Notes under the pieces: generated by a model
Database searches by the model: none
The model's input: only the letters and a program-made list of their open reading frames with translations
Told to the model about the DNA's origin: nothing
Assembly (NCBI RefSeq): GCF_002494345.1
Contig: NZ_NXNI01000001.1
Coordinates: 2,914,001-2,978,000, forward strand
Direction of reading: 5' to 3'
From: Natrinema ejinorense
GTDB taxonomy: Archaea; Halobacteriota; Halobacteria; Halobacteriales; Natrialbaceae
Length of the DNA: 64,000 nt
Shown here: positions 1-7,866 of the stretch, piece after piece
Numbering within the stretch: the stretch's first letter is position 1
How the letters are laid out: each line of letters begins with the position of its first letter
Translations under genes and position numbers: made by a program

Positions 1-754
1 CGTCGCGGCCGTCCGGACCGGCGTCTCCTTCGTCGGCGTCGTCAAAGAAGAGACGAGTTCGCTGGGGGCCCGCCATCTCGTCGCGGAGCGCGATGCCGAA
101 CCCGATGCCGTCGTCAACGGCGAGCCAAGCGGTGCGACGGGCATCACGCTGGGCTACCGTGGCTTCCTCGACGGGACCTACGTCGCGACCAGCGAATCGG
201 GCCATACCTCTCGACCCGAGCCAAACGCCATCCAGCACGCGACGAACTGGTGGACGAGCGTCGAGGACGCGTTCGAACAGGACGAGTACACGCCGGTCTT
301 CGAGCGCGTAACCGCCAAACCCGTCGACATCGACGGCGGGATCAGCGACGACGGCCTCTCCGTCGAGGCCACCCTCGAGGCCCAGTTGCGGGTGCCACCC
401 TCGCTAGACGTCGAGACGGTCCGCGAGACGGCCGAAGCGGAACTCGAGATCGGGACCGTCTCCTGGGACGAGCCGATCCCGCCGGTGATGGAGAGTCCCC
501 GTACCGAAGTCGCCCGCGCGTTCCGGGCGGCCATCCGCGCGGAGGACGGCGACCCGCGTCTCCTCCGCAAAACCGGGACCAGCGACATGAACCTCTATGC
601 CGACGCCTGGGACTGTCCGATGGTTACCTACGGCCCCGGCAACTCGGCGCTCGATCACGCACCCGACGAACGGCTCTCACTCCCGGAGTTCGACCAGTCG
701 GTCGCGGTGCTCGAGCGGGTCGCGACGACGCTGCGCGGAGGGGACGACGAATGA
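1..754 (+). CDS. lysK: LysW-lysine/ornithine hydrolase, C-terminal part (5' end outside window)
   Basis: This is the 3' part of an M20-type zinc deacylase that frees lysine or ornithine from the LysW carrier protein in the archaeal AAA/glutamate pathways. The reading frame is open from base 2, with no start in the window. The segments GEPSG and GYRG and the C-terminal half beginning around RVPPSLD fit the dimerisation lid and return to the catalytic fold of this family. It is immediately followed by argF, which is the usual order in haloarchaeal lys/arg clusters. Identification rests on family memory plus context; an M20 acetylornithine deacetylase is the alternative name. Confidence 0.85.
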   Translation, partial: VAAVRTGVSFVGVVKEETSSLGARHLVAERDAEPDAVVNGEPSGATGITLGYRGFLDGTYVATSESGHTSRPEPNAIQHATNWWTSVEDAFEQDEYTPVFERVTAKPVDIDGGISDDGLSVEATLEAQLRVPPSLDVETVRETAEAELEIGTVSWDEPIPPVMESPRTEVARAFRAAIRAEDGDPRLLRKTGTSDMNLYADAWDCPMVTYGPGNSALDHAPDERLSLPEFDQSVAVLERVATTLRGGDDE

Positions 755-813
755 CGGCGACGGCAACGCGCCCGCTGCCAGCAACACGAACACGGACACG
801 CGGTGATCAGTAA
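751..813 (+). CDS. Possible 20-aa coupling ORF between lysK and argF
   Basis: An ATG at 751 overlaps the lysK stop as ATGA, and the stop TAA at 811-813 overlaps the argF start as TAATG. The 20-residue product would be rich in Thr, Arg and Ala and resembles nothing I know. Its value may lie in letting ribosomes pass from lysK to argF, since the gap would otherwise be 58 bases. It could equally be chance. No independent evidence of translation is visible. Confidence 0.25.
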   Translation: MTATATRPLPATRTRTRGDQ

Positions 814-1727
814 TGACGACCGAGCCGACACACTTCCTCGACATCGACGACGTTTCGCGCGACGAACTGCTGACGATCCTCGAGCGAGCCGAGGCGTACA
901 AACGCGCCCAGCGAACGGGTGCGGACCACGCCGATCTCGACGGGCAGACGCTGGGGATGATCTTCCAGAAGCCGAGCACGCGAACCCGCGTCTCCTTCGA
1001 GACGGGGATGACCCAACTGGGCGGCCACGCCGTCTTCCTGGGGGAAGACGACATCCAGCTCGGGCGAGGAGAGCCGCTGAAAGACACCTCGCGGACGCTC
1101 TCGCGGTACGTCGACGCGGTGATGGCCCGCGTGTTCAAACACGAGAACATCGAAGTGCTCGCGGAGTACTCCTCCGTGCCGATCGTCAACGGACTCACCG
1201 ACGACGCCCATCCCTGCCAGACGCTCGCGGACCTGTTGACGATCCGGGAACACGAGGGCGGGTTCGACGACGTCTCCGCGGTCTGGATCGGTGACGGCAA
1301 CAACGTCGCCCAGTCGTTCGCGCTCGGCGCTGCGCTGACCGACATCGATCTGACGGTCGCGACGCCGGCGGGCTACGAGATCGACGACGACGTCCTCGAG
1401 CGCGCCCGCGAACTCGGAGGCGATCCGACGGTCACGACCGATCCCGTCGAGGCAGTCACCGACGCCGACATCATCTACACGGACGTCTGGATCAGCATGG
1501 GACAGGAGGACGAACGCGACGTCCGAATGAACGACTTCGAGGGGTTCCAGGTCGGTTCGGATCTGCTCGAGCACGCCCCCGAGGCGTCGGTTATGCACTG
1601 CCTTCCGGCGCACCGCGGCGAGGAAATCACCGACGAGATCATCGAGAGCGATCGGTCGATCGTGTTCGATCAGGCGGAAAACCGGCTGCACGCCCAGAAA
1701 GCGCTGCTGAGTTGGCTGCTCGAGTAA
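813..1727 (+). CDS. argF: Ornithine carbamoyltransferase
   Basis: The 304-aa enzyme condenses ornithine and carbamoyl phosphate to citrulline in arginine biosynthesis. The carbamoyl-phosphate loop STRTR is at residues 55-59 (KPSTRTRVSFE). HPCQ follows in the first domain, and the ornithine-side signature HCLPAHRGEE is near residue 262. The length is normal for the family. The gene follows lysK and probably belongs to the same transcript. A hairpin with a U-run follows the stop. The last 49 bases that include the C-terminal codons are repeated 211 bases downstream (separate entry). Confidence 0.96.
   Translation: MTTEPTHFLDIDDVSRDELLTILERAEAYKRAQRTGADHADLDGQTLGMIFQKPSTRTRVSFETGMTQLGGHAVFLGEDDIQLGRGEPLKDTSRTLSRYVDAVMARVFKHENIEVLAEYSSVPIVNGLTDDAHPCQTLADLLTIREHEGGFDDVSAVWIGDGNNVAQSFALGAALTDIDLTVATPAGYEIDDDVLERARELGGDPTVTTDPVEAVTDADIIYTDVWISMGQEDERDVRMNDFEGFQVGSDLLEHAPEASVMHCLPAHRGEEITDEIIESDRSIVFDQAENRLHAQKALLSWLLE
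1678..1726 (+). repeat. Direct repeat copy 1 (3' end of argF)
   Basis: These are the last 49 bases before the argF stop is completed. They are identical base for base to 1889-1937. This copy codes for the C-terminal residues of ArgF, so it is the parent copy. Confidence 0.9.
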
Positions 1728-1731
1728 GCAT

Positions 1732-1765
1732 CCGAACGCGAACATCGTGAGCGTTCGGCTTTTTG
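1732..1765 (+). terminator. Hairpin plus U-tract after argF
   Basis: An 8-bp perfect stem (CCGAACGC at 1732-1739 pairing with GCGTTCGG at 1751-1758) is followed at once by CTTTTTGG. A second T-run (six T) lies at about 1772-1777. This fits an intrinsic-like terminator for the lys/arg transcript; archaeal termination depends mainly on the U-runs. Confidence 0.6.
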
Positions 1766-1888
1766 GTCCAGATTTTTTCGAGTGGTTCGACCGAGCACGG
1801 TTCGAAGCGAAGCGAGAACCGCGAGAAGCGAACGGCGTTGCCGTGAGCGAGCGGTGCGAGGGAGGGCCCGAAGAAAAAGGTGGGCTGT

Positions 1889-1937
1889 AAAACCGGCTGC
1901 ACGCCCAGAAAGCGCTGCTGAGTTGGCTGCTCGAGTA
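1889..1937 (+). pseudogene. Duplicated 3' scrap of argF
   Basis: A perfect 49-base copy of the argF end lies in the otherwise gene-free stretch 1728-2124. A second piece of argF, 16 bases from 1614-1629, recurs at 2004-2019, that is, after the 49-mer instead of before it. The order of the pieces is therefore inverted relative to the gene, which suggests a decayed tandem duplication or rearranged argF copy. The rest of the stretch shows no supported gene. Confidence 0.7.
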
Positions 1938-2124
1938 GCCGGTAGCCGGTCCGAACGTCGACCGACCGGGACCCGGGCGCGTTCCCGCTCGAATTCCCGC
2001 CGACGCGGCGAGGAAATCAGTCGTTTCGCCGATCAAGACAGTGTTTATACGCGGTAACTATTGTCTAGAAAATTGAACAGTATTTGAGTATTATATCTCA
2101 CTCGATCGGATCATCGATCGAACC

Positions 2125-2202
2125 ATGTCATTCCGACTGGTACTCGCGACGATCCTGTTGTTGTTGGGGCCAGCGGCCCTGTTCGCGATGCTTCTGCTGT
2201 GA
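2125..2202 (+). CDS. Possible 25-aa single-span membrane peptide
   Basis: An ATG follows an AT-rich stretch (TTGAGTATTATATCTC, about 2082-2100) that could hold a TATA element. The 25-residue product is almost entirely one hydrophobic helix with a single Arg near the N-terminus. It is very short and has no recognisable relative. The promoter-like upstream sequence and clean amphipathic ends are the only support. Confidence 0.3.
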   Translation: MSFRLVLATILLLLGPAALFAMLLL

Positions 2203-2271
2203 CGCTGGGGACGGGGGTATCGGCTACCGATCACGGAGGCGGTCGTCCGGTTTGCGGTTCGAAGACCGGAC

Positions 2272-2739
2272 TCACTCGAGGGCTGCGTACACTGTGCCGA
2301 GGACGAGTCCGTACGCCGCGTGGCCGACGAGGCTTTCGATGGCGATGTTCGGAACGCCGGGTGCCATTCCGAATCCGACCGCGGAGAGCCAGACCGGCAT
2401 GACGAGGACGGCGAAGACCGCCCAGATACCGATCCCGTACGCGAGTCCGACGCCGATGGTCGGAACGAGGCCGAGATCGGTTCTGCCTGCCGCGACGAGC
2501 AACGCCGCGAAGACCACGCCGAGAACGGCCCCATGAGAGACGTGAATGATCATCCCCACGGTACCGCCTTCGAGACCGTACAGCGCCGGGATCGCGGCCT
2601 CGATCACGCCGGGCGTCTGCATCGCCATCATCACACCGAACACGATCGCGCCGACGATGCCGCCGACGGTCCCCGCCTGCCAGGGCGCGAGTGTAGTTGC
2701 AGTCCGTTCGGATCGCCGGGTCGCCGTTTCTGATGCCAT
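2272..2739 (-). CDS. Polytopic membrane protein, DUF6789-like
   Basis: This 155-aa protein has a short polar N-terminus followed by four hydrophobic segments. Two histidine-bearing motifs, HVSHGAVLG and VGHAAYGLVLG, sit at helix ends and recur in this haloarchaeal family; the function is unknown. I start at the ATG giving MASETATR, since the longer frame begins with GTG and runs into the promoter region. A distant relative with the same histidine-glycine pattern lies at 27934-28503. The family name is from memory. Confidence 0.75.
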   Translation of the reverse strand: MASETATRRSERTATTLAPWQAGTVGGIVGAIVFGVMMAMQTPGVIEAAIPALYGLEGGTVGMIIHVSHGAVLGVVFAALLVAAGRTDLGLVPTIGVGLAYGIGIWAVFAVLVMPVWLSAVGFGMAPGVPNIAIESLVGHAAYGLVLGTVYAALE

Positions 2740-2928
2740 ATGGTATCTCACAACAGACACCCGTGTAGTGGTATCGCGGTCTGGCGATAGTCGTACACAG
2801 CCGGTTTTCCGGACGGGTCGGTTCGGTCCCGTCGATCAGCGGACAGCCGACCGCTCGACGAGACGAGGGCACCGTGGGAACGGGGACGACGCGAAGGTTC
2901 TTTGAGCCAGCCCGCCCAATTCGACCCG

Positions 2929-3177
2929 ATGTCGAATCCGCTCCGTGCTTCGGCCGGGGAACTCGAGCTAGAAGCAATCATGTCCGCGATTCAAGACGGC
3001 CGACGGGTCGTGATTACGACGACGACCGGGCGGACGGAGTCCGAAGTGATACTGCGGTACGACGGATCGGTGTACTACTGTGATACGCCGACGCGGCTCC
3101 ACCGCCACGAGAGCGAACGCGACATGCGACGGTGTATCCGGAAGATGGGATACGGCGCGGGAGCCGAAGACGCATAA
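2929..3177 (+). CDS. Small haloarchaeal protein of unknown function
   Basis: This 82-aa soluble protein starts at ATG 2929; an upstream TTG is in frame but unlikely. The centre (GRRVVITTTTGRTESEVILRYDGSVYYCDTP) reads as consecutive beta strands, followed by a basic C-terminal helix with CIRKMGYG. I do not recognise a characterised family. It stands alone between a divergent membrane protein and a downstream regulator. Confidence 0.7.
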   Translation: MSNPLRASAGELELEAIMSAIQDGRRVVITTTTGRTESEVILRYDGSVYYCDTPTRLHRHESERDMRRCIRKMGYGAGAEDA

Positions 3178-3243
3178 CGATCGTGTACATCGGCCCGATC
3201 GACTGCGGCGGGTATTTTTACGCTCACGTCCGTACGAACGGGT

Positions 3244-3627
3244 ATGGCCGAAACCCCCCAGCACCGCCTCGGGGAACTGATGGAGCAATCGAACCCGGCG
3301 TTCGAGGAGGTACTGAGCTGCGTGTTCGGTATCGAAGGGCACGAGACCCGAACCTATCTCGTCTTGTGTGACCAGCCCGGCAGTACGATCGAGGAGCTAG
3401 CGAGTAGCCTCGAGCGCGACCGAAGTACGGTCAACCGTTCGCTGTCGACGCTCCACGACCGGGGCCTCGTTCGTCGAAACCGACGGTTGCTCGACGGTGG
3501 TGGCTACGTCTATCAGTACACTGCGATCGCGTTACCGGAGGCCAAGGAGATGCTCCACGAGGCACTGGACGCGTGGACGGCGACGGTTCACGACGTGATC
3601 GACGAGTTCGACGGCGGGGACGACTGA
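3244..3627 (+). CDS. Winged-helix transcriptional regulator (TrmB/MarR type)
   Basis: This 127-aa protein carries one winged helix, roughly residues 35-90: a Leu-rich first helix, SLERDRSTVNRSLSTLHDRGLV as the recognition region, and a wing before YQYTAIALPEA. The C-terminal helix, about residues 90-120, would form the dimer interface. There is no ligand domain. It lies 57 bases before threonine synthase but its target cannot be told from sequence. Confidence 0.8.
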   Translation: MAETPQHRLGELMEQSNPAFEEVLSCVFGIEGHETRTYLVLCDQPGSTIEELASSLERDRSTVNRSLSTLHDRGLVRRNRRLLDGGGYVYQYTAIALPEAKEMLHEALDAWTATVHDVIDEFDGGDD

Positions 3628-3684
3628 GACGTCCCACCGCCGAATCCACTCACTTTTTCCCCTTTGCGGCCTTCCCGACCGACA

Positions 3685-4944
3685 ATGAGTCTCAGTCTCT
3701 CGGCCGACCAGCCCGAACAACCCGCCGACGCCGACGACGGCGTCTGGCTCGAGTGCATCGAGTGTGGCGAGACGTTCGCTCCCTTCGACGACGTCCGATA
3801 CACCTGTGACGACTGTGACGGACTGCTCGAGGTCCGCTACGCCGATCTCCCGACCTTCGACGATTTCGAGGGACGGGGCGTCTGGCGCTACGCCGACGCC
3901 TTGCCGTTCGAGGCCGGCGTGTCGATCCAGGAAGGTGCGACGCCGCTGTACGAGGTCCCTCGACTCGAAGACGAGGTCGGCATCGAAGCCCTGCGGATCA
4001 AACACGAGGGGATGAATCCGACCGGCTCGTTCAAGGACCGCGGGATGACCGTCGGCGTGAGAGTCGCGAAGGAACTCGGCGTCGGCCGACTCGCGTGTGC
4101 ATCTACGGGCAACACCAGCGCCGCGCTCGCAGCCTACGGCTCTCGTGGCGGGATGCAGACGCTCGTGCTCCTTCCCGCGGGGAAGGTCGCCGCCGGCAAG
4201 ATCGCCCAGGCGAGCCTCCACGGTGCGCGCATCCTCGAAGTCGACGGCAACTTCGATGCCTGTCTCGACATCGTCCAGGATCTCGCGGGCCAGGGCGAGG
4301 CCTACCTGCTGAACTCGCTGAACCCGTTCCGGCTCGAGGGCCAGAAGACGATCGGCCTCGAGATCCTCGAGGGGTTCCTCGCGGACTACGACGCTCCGCC
4401 GGACCGGATCGTCCTCCCCGTCGGAAACGCGGGTAACACGTCGGCGCTGTACAAGGCCTTCCGCGAACTCGTCCAGGCGGGGGCACTCGACGAGGACGAC
4501 GTCCCGAAGCTGACCGGCGTCCAGGCGGACGGGGCGGCACCGATGGTCGAAGCGATCGAGAACGGAGCCGACGAGATCCGCCGCTGGGAGGACGTCGAAA
4601 CCCGTGCGACCGCGATTCGAATCGGGAACCCGGTCAACGCGCCGAAGGCCCTGCCGGGCATCCGCGAGACGGGTGGGACCGCCGTCGCGGTTTCCGACGA
4701 GGAAATCACCGAGGCCCAGCGCGACATCGCCGGCGAGGGCATCGGAGTCGAACCCGCCTCTGCCGCCTCCGTCGCCGGCCTCCGAAAACTCCGCGCCGAG
4801 GGCATCGTCGACGACGACGAACGCGTCGCCTGTCTCACCACCGGCCACCTGCTCAAGGACCCCGACGCCGCCGCCGCCGCCGGCAGCGAACCCGAACCCG
4901 TGCCGGCCGACACGCAGGGCGTGCTCGAGCACCTCTCGGAGTGA
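3685..4944 (+). CDS. thrC: Threonine synthase
   Basis: This 419-aa PLP enzyme converts O-phosphohomoserine to threonine. The N-terminus has a CxxC pair at C24/C27 and another at C41/C44, a zinc-ribbon-like lead common in archaeal ThrC. The PLP lysine is K117 in NPTGSFKDRG, and the phosphate-binding loop is LPVGNAGNTSA. I chose the ATG at 3685 because the upstream in-frame start is a TTG inside the T-rich leader. It is probably monocistronic: a T-run (GCTTTTTGCC, about 5000) follows. Confidence 0.95.
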   Translation: MSLSLSADQPEQPADADDGVWLECIECGETFAPFDDVRYTCDDCDGLLEVRYADLPTFDDFEGRGVWRYADALPFEAGVSIQEGATPLYEVPRLEDEVGIEALRIKHEGMNPTGSFKDRGMTVGVRVAKELGVGRLACASTGNTSAALAAYGSRGGMQTLVLLPAGKVAAGKIAQASLHGARILEVDGNFDACLDIVQDLAGQGEAYLLNSLNPFRLEGQKTIGLEILEGFLADYDAPPDRIVLPVGNAGNTSALYKAFRELVQAGALDEDDVPKLTGVQADGAAPMVEAIENGADEIRRWEDVETRATAIRIGNPVNAPKALPGIRETGGTAVAVSDEEITEAQRDIAGEGIGVEPASAASVAGLRKLRAEGIVDDDERVACLTTGHLLKDPDAAAAAGSEPEPVPADTQGVLEHLSE

Positions 4945-5034
4945 CGTCGGTCGGATGCACGACCCGCGTCAGACGCGTCTGACACCCGACTGACTGAGCT
5001 TTTTGCCGGTCTGTGGAGAACTCCGAAACGAGCC

Positions 5035-5385
5035 ATGTCCGCCGAACAACGAGGTCCCGATTCTTCCGTCGTCAGTGACGAACCGACTCGCATCACTCCA
5101 CAGAATCCGACTGCTGGCTCGAGCATCCGGACCCGACAGCCGCCCCACCGTCCCTCCGGTTCGGAACCGCGGGAACCGCCGCTTTCGTACCGCATCGAGC
5201 GAACCCGACTCCGGACGCGGATCGCCGCCCTCGAGGACGCGTTAGCGACGAGCAGAACCCGTCGACAGGCCGTCGTCGATCAGTACGAACGCGTGCTGTC
5301 CGATCGGGACGACTCGAACGATCCGTCGCTTGCGTCGTCCGACTCTCGGTCGCGATCCCTGCTGGCGCGGTTACTCGACCGGTAG
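5035..5385 (+). CDS. Hypothetical protein with short coiled coil
   Basis: The 116-aa product is polar and disordered-looking over the first 55 residues. It then has a helix RIERTRLRTRIAALEDALATSR with heptad leucines typical of a short coiled coil, a Ser/Asp-rich linker and a basic tail (LLARLLDR). I do not recognise the family. It sits between thrC and a TFB gene in the same direction. Confidence 0.6.
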   Translation: MSAEQRGPDSSVVSDEPTRITPQNPTAGSSIRTRQPPHRPSGSEPREPPLSYRIERTRLRTRIAALEDALATSRTRRQAVVDQYERVLSDRDDSNDPSLASSDSRSRSLLARLLDR

Positions 5386-5434
5386 CCGTTCCGTTTCGTC
5401 TCCCGTTTCACCTATTCCTTCAGTTTCCCAACAA

Positions 5435-5442
5435 TTTAAATA
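5435..5442 (+). promoter_or_regulatory. TATA box of the first TFB gene
   Basis: TTTAAATA lies 35-42 bases before the ATG at 5477 in a local AT-rich patch. This distance suits a nearly leaderless haloarchaeal transcript. Confidence 0.55.
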
Positions 5443-5476
5443 CCAAGGGTAGGCAACTGGATGTAAGAAATAACCA

Positions 5477-6376
5477 ATGGCAGAGACCGATTCATGTGCA
5501 ATCTGCCCGGAGTGCAACGGCAGATTACGGCGGAACGGTTCTGAGATCATCTGTGAGGAATGCGGACTGATCTCCGCCGAAGATCGGATCGATCACGGCC
5601 CAGAATGGCGGTCGTTCGAGGACGACGACACCGATCGGCGACGGACCGGCGCACCGCTGACTCGCTCGAGACACGACCGGGGACTCTCGACGGAGATCGG
5701 CTACGGCTCCGGTTCGGAGTCGGGATACAGTTCCCGACTGACCGGCCGCAAACGCCGACAGATCGCTCGCTTACGCCGGGAACACAATCGCGCGCGTATC
5801 TCCTCGAAGGCCGAGCGGAATCTGGTGTACGGGTTCGCCGAAATCAGACGGATCACTGCCTTGCTTTCGCTGCCTGACTCGACCAGAGAGCAAGCCTGTG
5901 CCCTCTTCGAGTCCGCTCAATCCGAAGCCCTGCTTCAGGGACGGTCACTCGAGGGGTTTGCTGCCGCCGCGATCTACGCGACCTGTCGAACTCGTTCGGT
6001 CCCCCGGACGACCGACGAGATCGCCGACGTCGCACGAGCCGACAGCGACGAGCTTTCGGTCGCCTACGACGCGCTGAACCGGGAACTCGGTCTGCCGACG
6101 GGACCGATCGACCCCACGCAGTACCTGCCCCGGTACGCCTCGAAACTCGAGGTCGGATCGGCCGTCGAGCGTCGCGCCCGCGAACACGTCACCGCCCTGC
6201 TCGAGGCCGGGCTGATCGGCGGCCGCAATCCCAGCGGCGTCGCTGCCGGCTGCCTCTACAAGGCCGCCGGAGAGCGCGAGGAGTGGCCGTCACTGACGCA
6301 GGCCGCGGCTGCCGAGGTTGCCGACGTCGCGCCAGTGACGATTCGATCGACCGTCACCGCACTGCGGGAACTCTGA
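5477..6376 (+). CDS. Transcription initiation factor IIB, divergent paralogue
   Basis: The 299-aa TFB has an N-terminal zinc ribbon (C10, C13, C26, C29, with an extra C7), the B-reader/linker region GPEWRSFEDDDTDRRRTGAPLT, and two cyclin-like repeats at about residues 105-195 and 205-299. It bridges TBP and RNA polymerase at promoters. It is shorter and less conserved than the second TFB at 61258-62238; for example the linker lacks the long Asn/Met-rich segment seen there. Haloarchaea carry several TFBs with overlapping promoter choice, and this one is probably a specialised copy. Confidence 0.92.
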   Translation: MAETDSCAICPECNGRLRRNGSEIICEECGLISAEDRIDHGPEWRSFEDDDTDRRRTGAPLTRSRHDRGLSTEIGYGSGSESGYSSRLTGRKRRQIARLRREHNRARISSKAERNLVYGFAEIRRITALLSLPDSTREQACALFESAQSEALLQGRSLEGFAAAAIYATCRTRSVPRTTDEIADVARADSDELSVAYDALNRELGLPTGPIDPTQYLPRYASKLEVGSAVERRAREHVTALLEAGLIGGRNPSGVAAGCLYKAAGEREEWPSLTQAAAAEVADVAPVTIRSTVTALREL

Positions 6377-6617
6377 GATGTGGTCCTGAGAACGGTCTCA
6401 GTCGGGCGTGGTTGGGGGATCGGTATATAAAATAGTCTGCTCAGTGACTGATCCAAGTCCTTCGATTACACTACATAACAGTCAGAAGGTCTTATAGTAT
6501 CGTCTACGGTGGCTTCTCTACTAGTGCCTAATTTGTCGATATTTACATATTTTATTATAGATGGCCGAGCAGCGTACTGGCCTTGCTCTGTCCAGAATCG
6601 AATTCGCACCATCATTA

Positions 6618-6640
6618 CAAATTATAAAACTTTAAATTCT
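6618..6640 (+). promoter_or_regulatory. AT-rich promoter before the surface protein
   Basis: The stretch around ATTATAAAACTTTAAATTC lies about 30-50 bases before ATG 6667 and includes a good TATA-like core. The whole spacer from 6377 to 6666 is unusually AT-rich for this window and holds no other supported gene. Confidence 0.5.
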
Positions 6641-6666
6641 ATCATATCCCGATTGATAGCGGAGAT

Positions 6667-7761
6667 ATGGATACAAACCGACTTGCCGCCCTCTCCATCA
6701 CGGTGCTTGTACTCGTCTCCATCGGTGGACTCAGTGGCGTTACCGCCGCAGAGAGCGACCTCCATCGCCTCCAAGACGACCCCGTCACCGAGTCCATTTC
6801 GAGTCAGGAGACGAACGAAACGACTAACGGAACGCTCACCGGCATGGTCGCTGACGAAGACGGCGACCCGATATCGGAAGCCACGATTCGCTCATCCGGC
6901 ACGTTCGTCACGAACGCGGATGGCGACGGCGAGTTCGAGATCGATCTCGAGCCCGGAGAGTACACCGTAATTGTCACAACGAGTAGTCACAACCGCTACA
7001 CCGATCAGACAGTAACGATCGAGGCAAACGAGACGACGAGGCAGAACGTCACGTTCAACACATCGGCGATCAACGAAACGCCGACGGGAACGCTCACCGG
7101 CACGATCACCGACGAAGACGGTGATCCGATATCGAACAGTAGAGTTCGTTCAATCGGAACGTTCGTCGCCACTGCGAACGACGACGGCGAGTTCGAGATC
7201 GACCTCGAGCCCGGCGAGTACAACGTAACTGCAATAGCGAACGGCAGAGACCGTCGTATCGATGAGACAGTAACGATCGAGGTAAACGAGACCACGCGGC
7301 GGAACGTCACGTTCAACACCTCGGCGACGGGAACGCTCACCGGGACGGTCGCTGACGAAGACGGCGACCCGATACCGGAAGCCACGATTCGCTCATCCGG
7401 CACGTTCGTCACGGATACGGATGACGACGGCGCGTTCGAGGTCGACCTCGAGCCCGGCGAGTACAACGTGACTGCAATAGCGAACGACAGAGACCGCCGT
7501 ACCAATGGCACAGTAACGGTCGAGGCAAACGAGACCTCGCGGCGGAACTTCACCCTCGATACCTCAGCGACCAACGAAACGCCGGGCGACGAAACTGTCG
7601 AGAGTAGCGTCGGTACCGGGAACGGAACGACTGCTGAAAACGAAACTGTTACCGATTCCGGCGATGAGAACGACAGCGGCGAGGATAGCGTCCCCGGATT
7701 CGGCGTGACGGCTAGCCTCGGTGCCCTTCTCGGTGCGTGCTTGGCCTTGGGACGGTCCTGA
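6667..7761 (+). CDS. Surface protein with three carboxypeptidase-regulatory-like repeats and PGF-CTERM-like tail
   Basis: The 364-aa protein has a Sec-type signal peptide (residues about 1-28, ending GVTAAES). Three near-identical modules follow, each starting GTLTGT/M-x-x-DEDGDPI and ending in N-x-T-rich sequence, about residues 55-130, 136-215 and 219-300. These are prealbumin-like carboxypeptidase-regulatory folds. A Thr/Asp/Asn-rich stalk with many N-glycosylation sequons leads to VPGFGVTASLGALLGACLAL and GRS, which resembles the PGF-CTERM sorting signal processed by archaeosortase A, though the basic end is short. It is probably cell-envelope anchored. Its ligand is unknown. Confidence 0.85.
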   Translation: MDTNRLAALSITVLVLVSIGGLSGVTAAESDLHRLQDDPVTESISSQETNETTNGTLTGMVADEDGDPISEATIRSSGTFVTNADGDGEFEIDLEPGEYTVIVTTSSHNRYTDQTVTIEANETTRQNVTFNTSAINETPTGTLTGTITDEDGDPISNSRVRSIGTFVATANDDGEFEIDLEPGEYNVTAIANGRDRRIDETVTIEVNETTRRNVTFNTSATGTLTGTVADEDGDPIPEATIRSSGTFVTDTDDDGAFEVDLEPGEYNVTAIANDRDRRTNGTVTVEANETSRRNFTLDTSATNETPGDETVESSVGTGNGTTAENETVTDSGDENDSGEDSVPGFGVTASLGALLGACLALGRS

Positions 7762-7866
7762 CGACCGCCCGACCCTTGCGCTTCGGTACTGCCGTCCCGG
7801 TGTTGCCTCGTCGATCTCGAGCAAGACGACGAACCGATCGCTCGGCCCGCGGGAGGTGCCTGGAAG

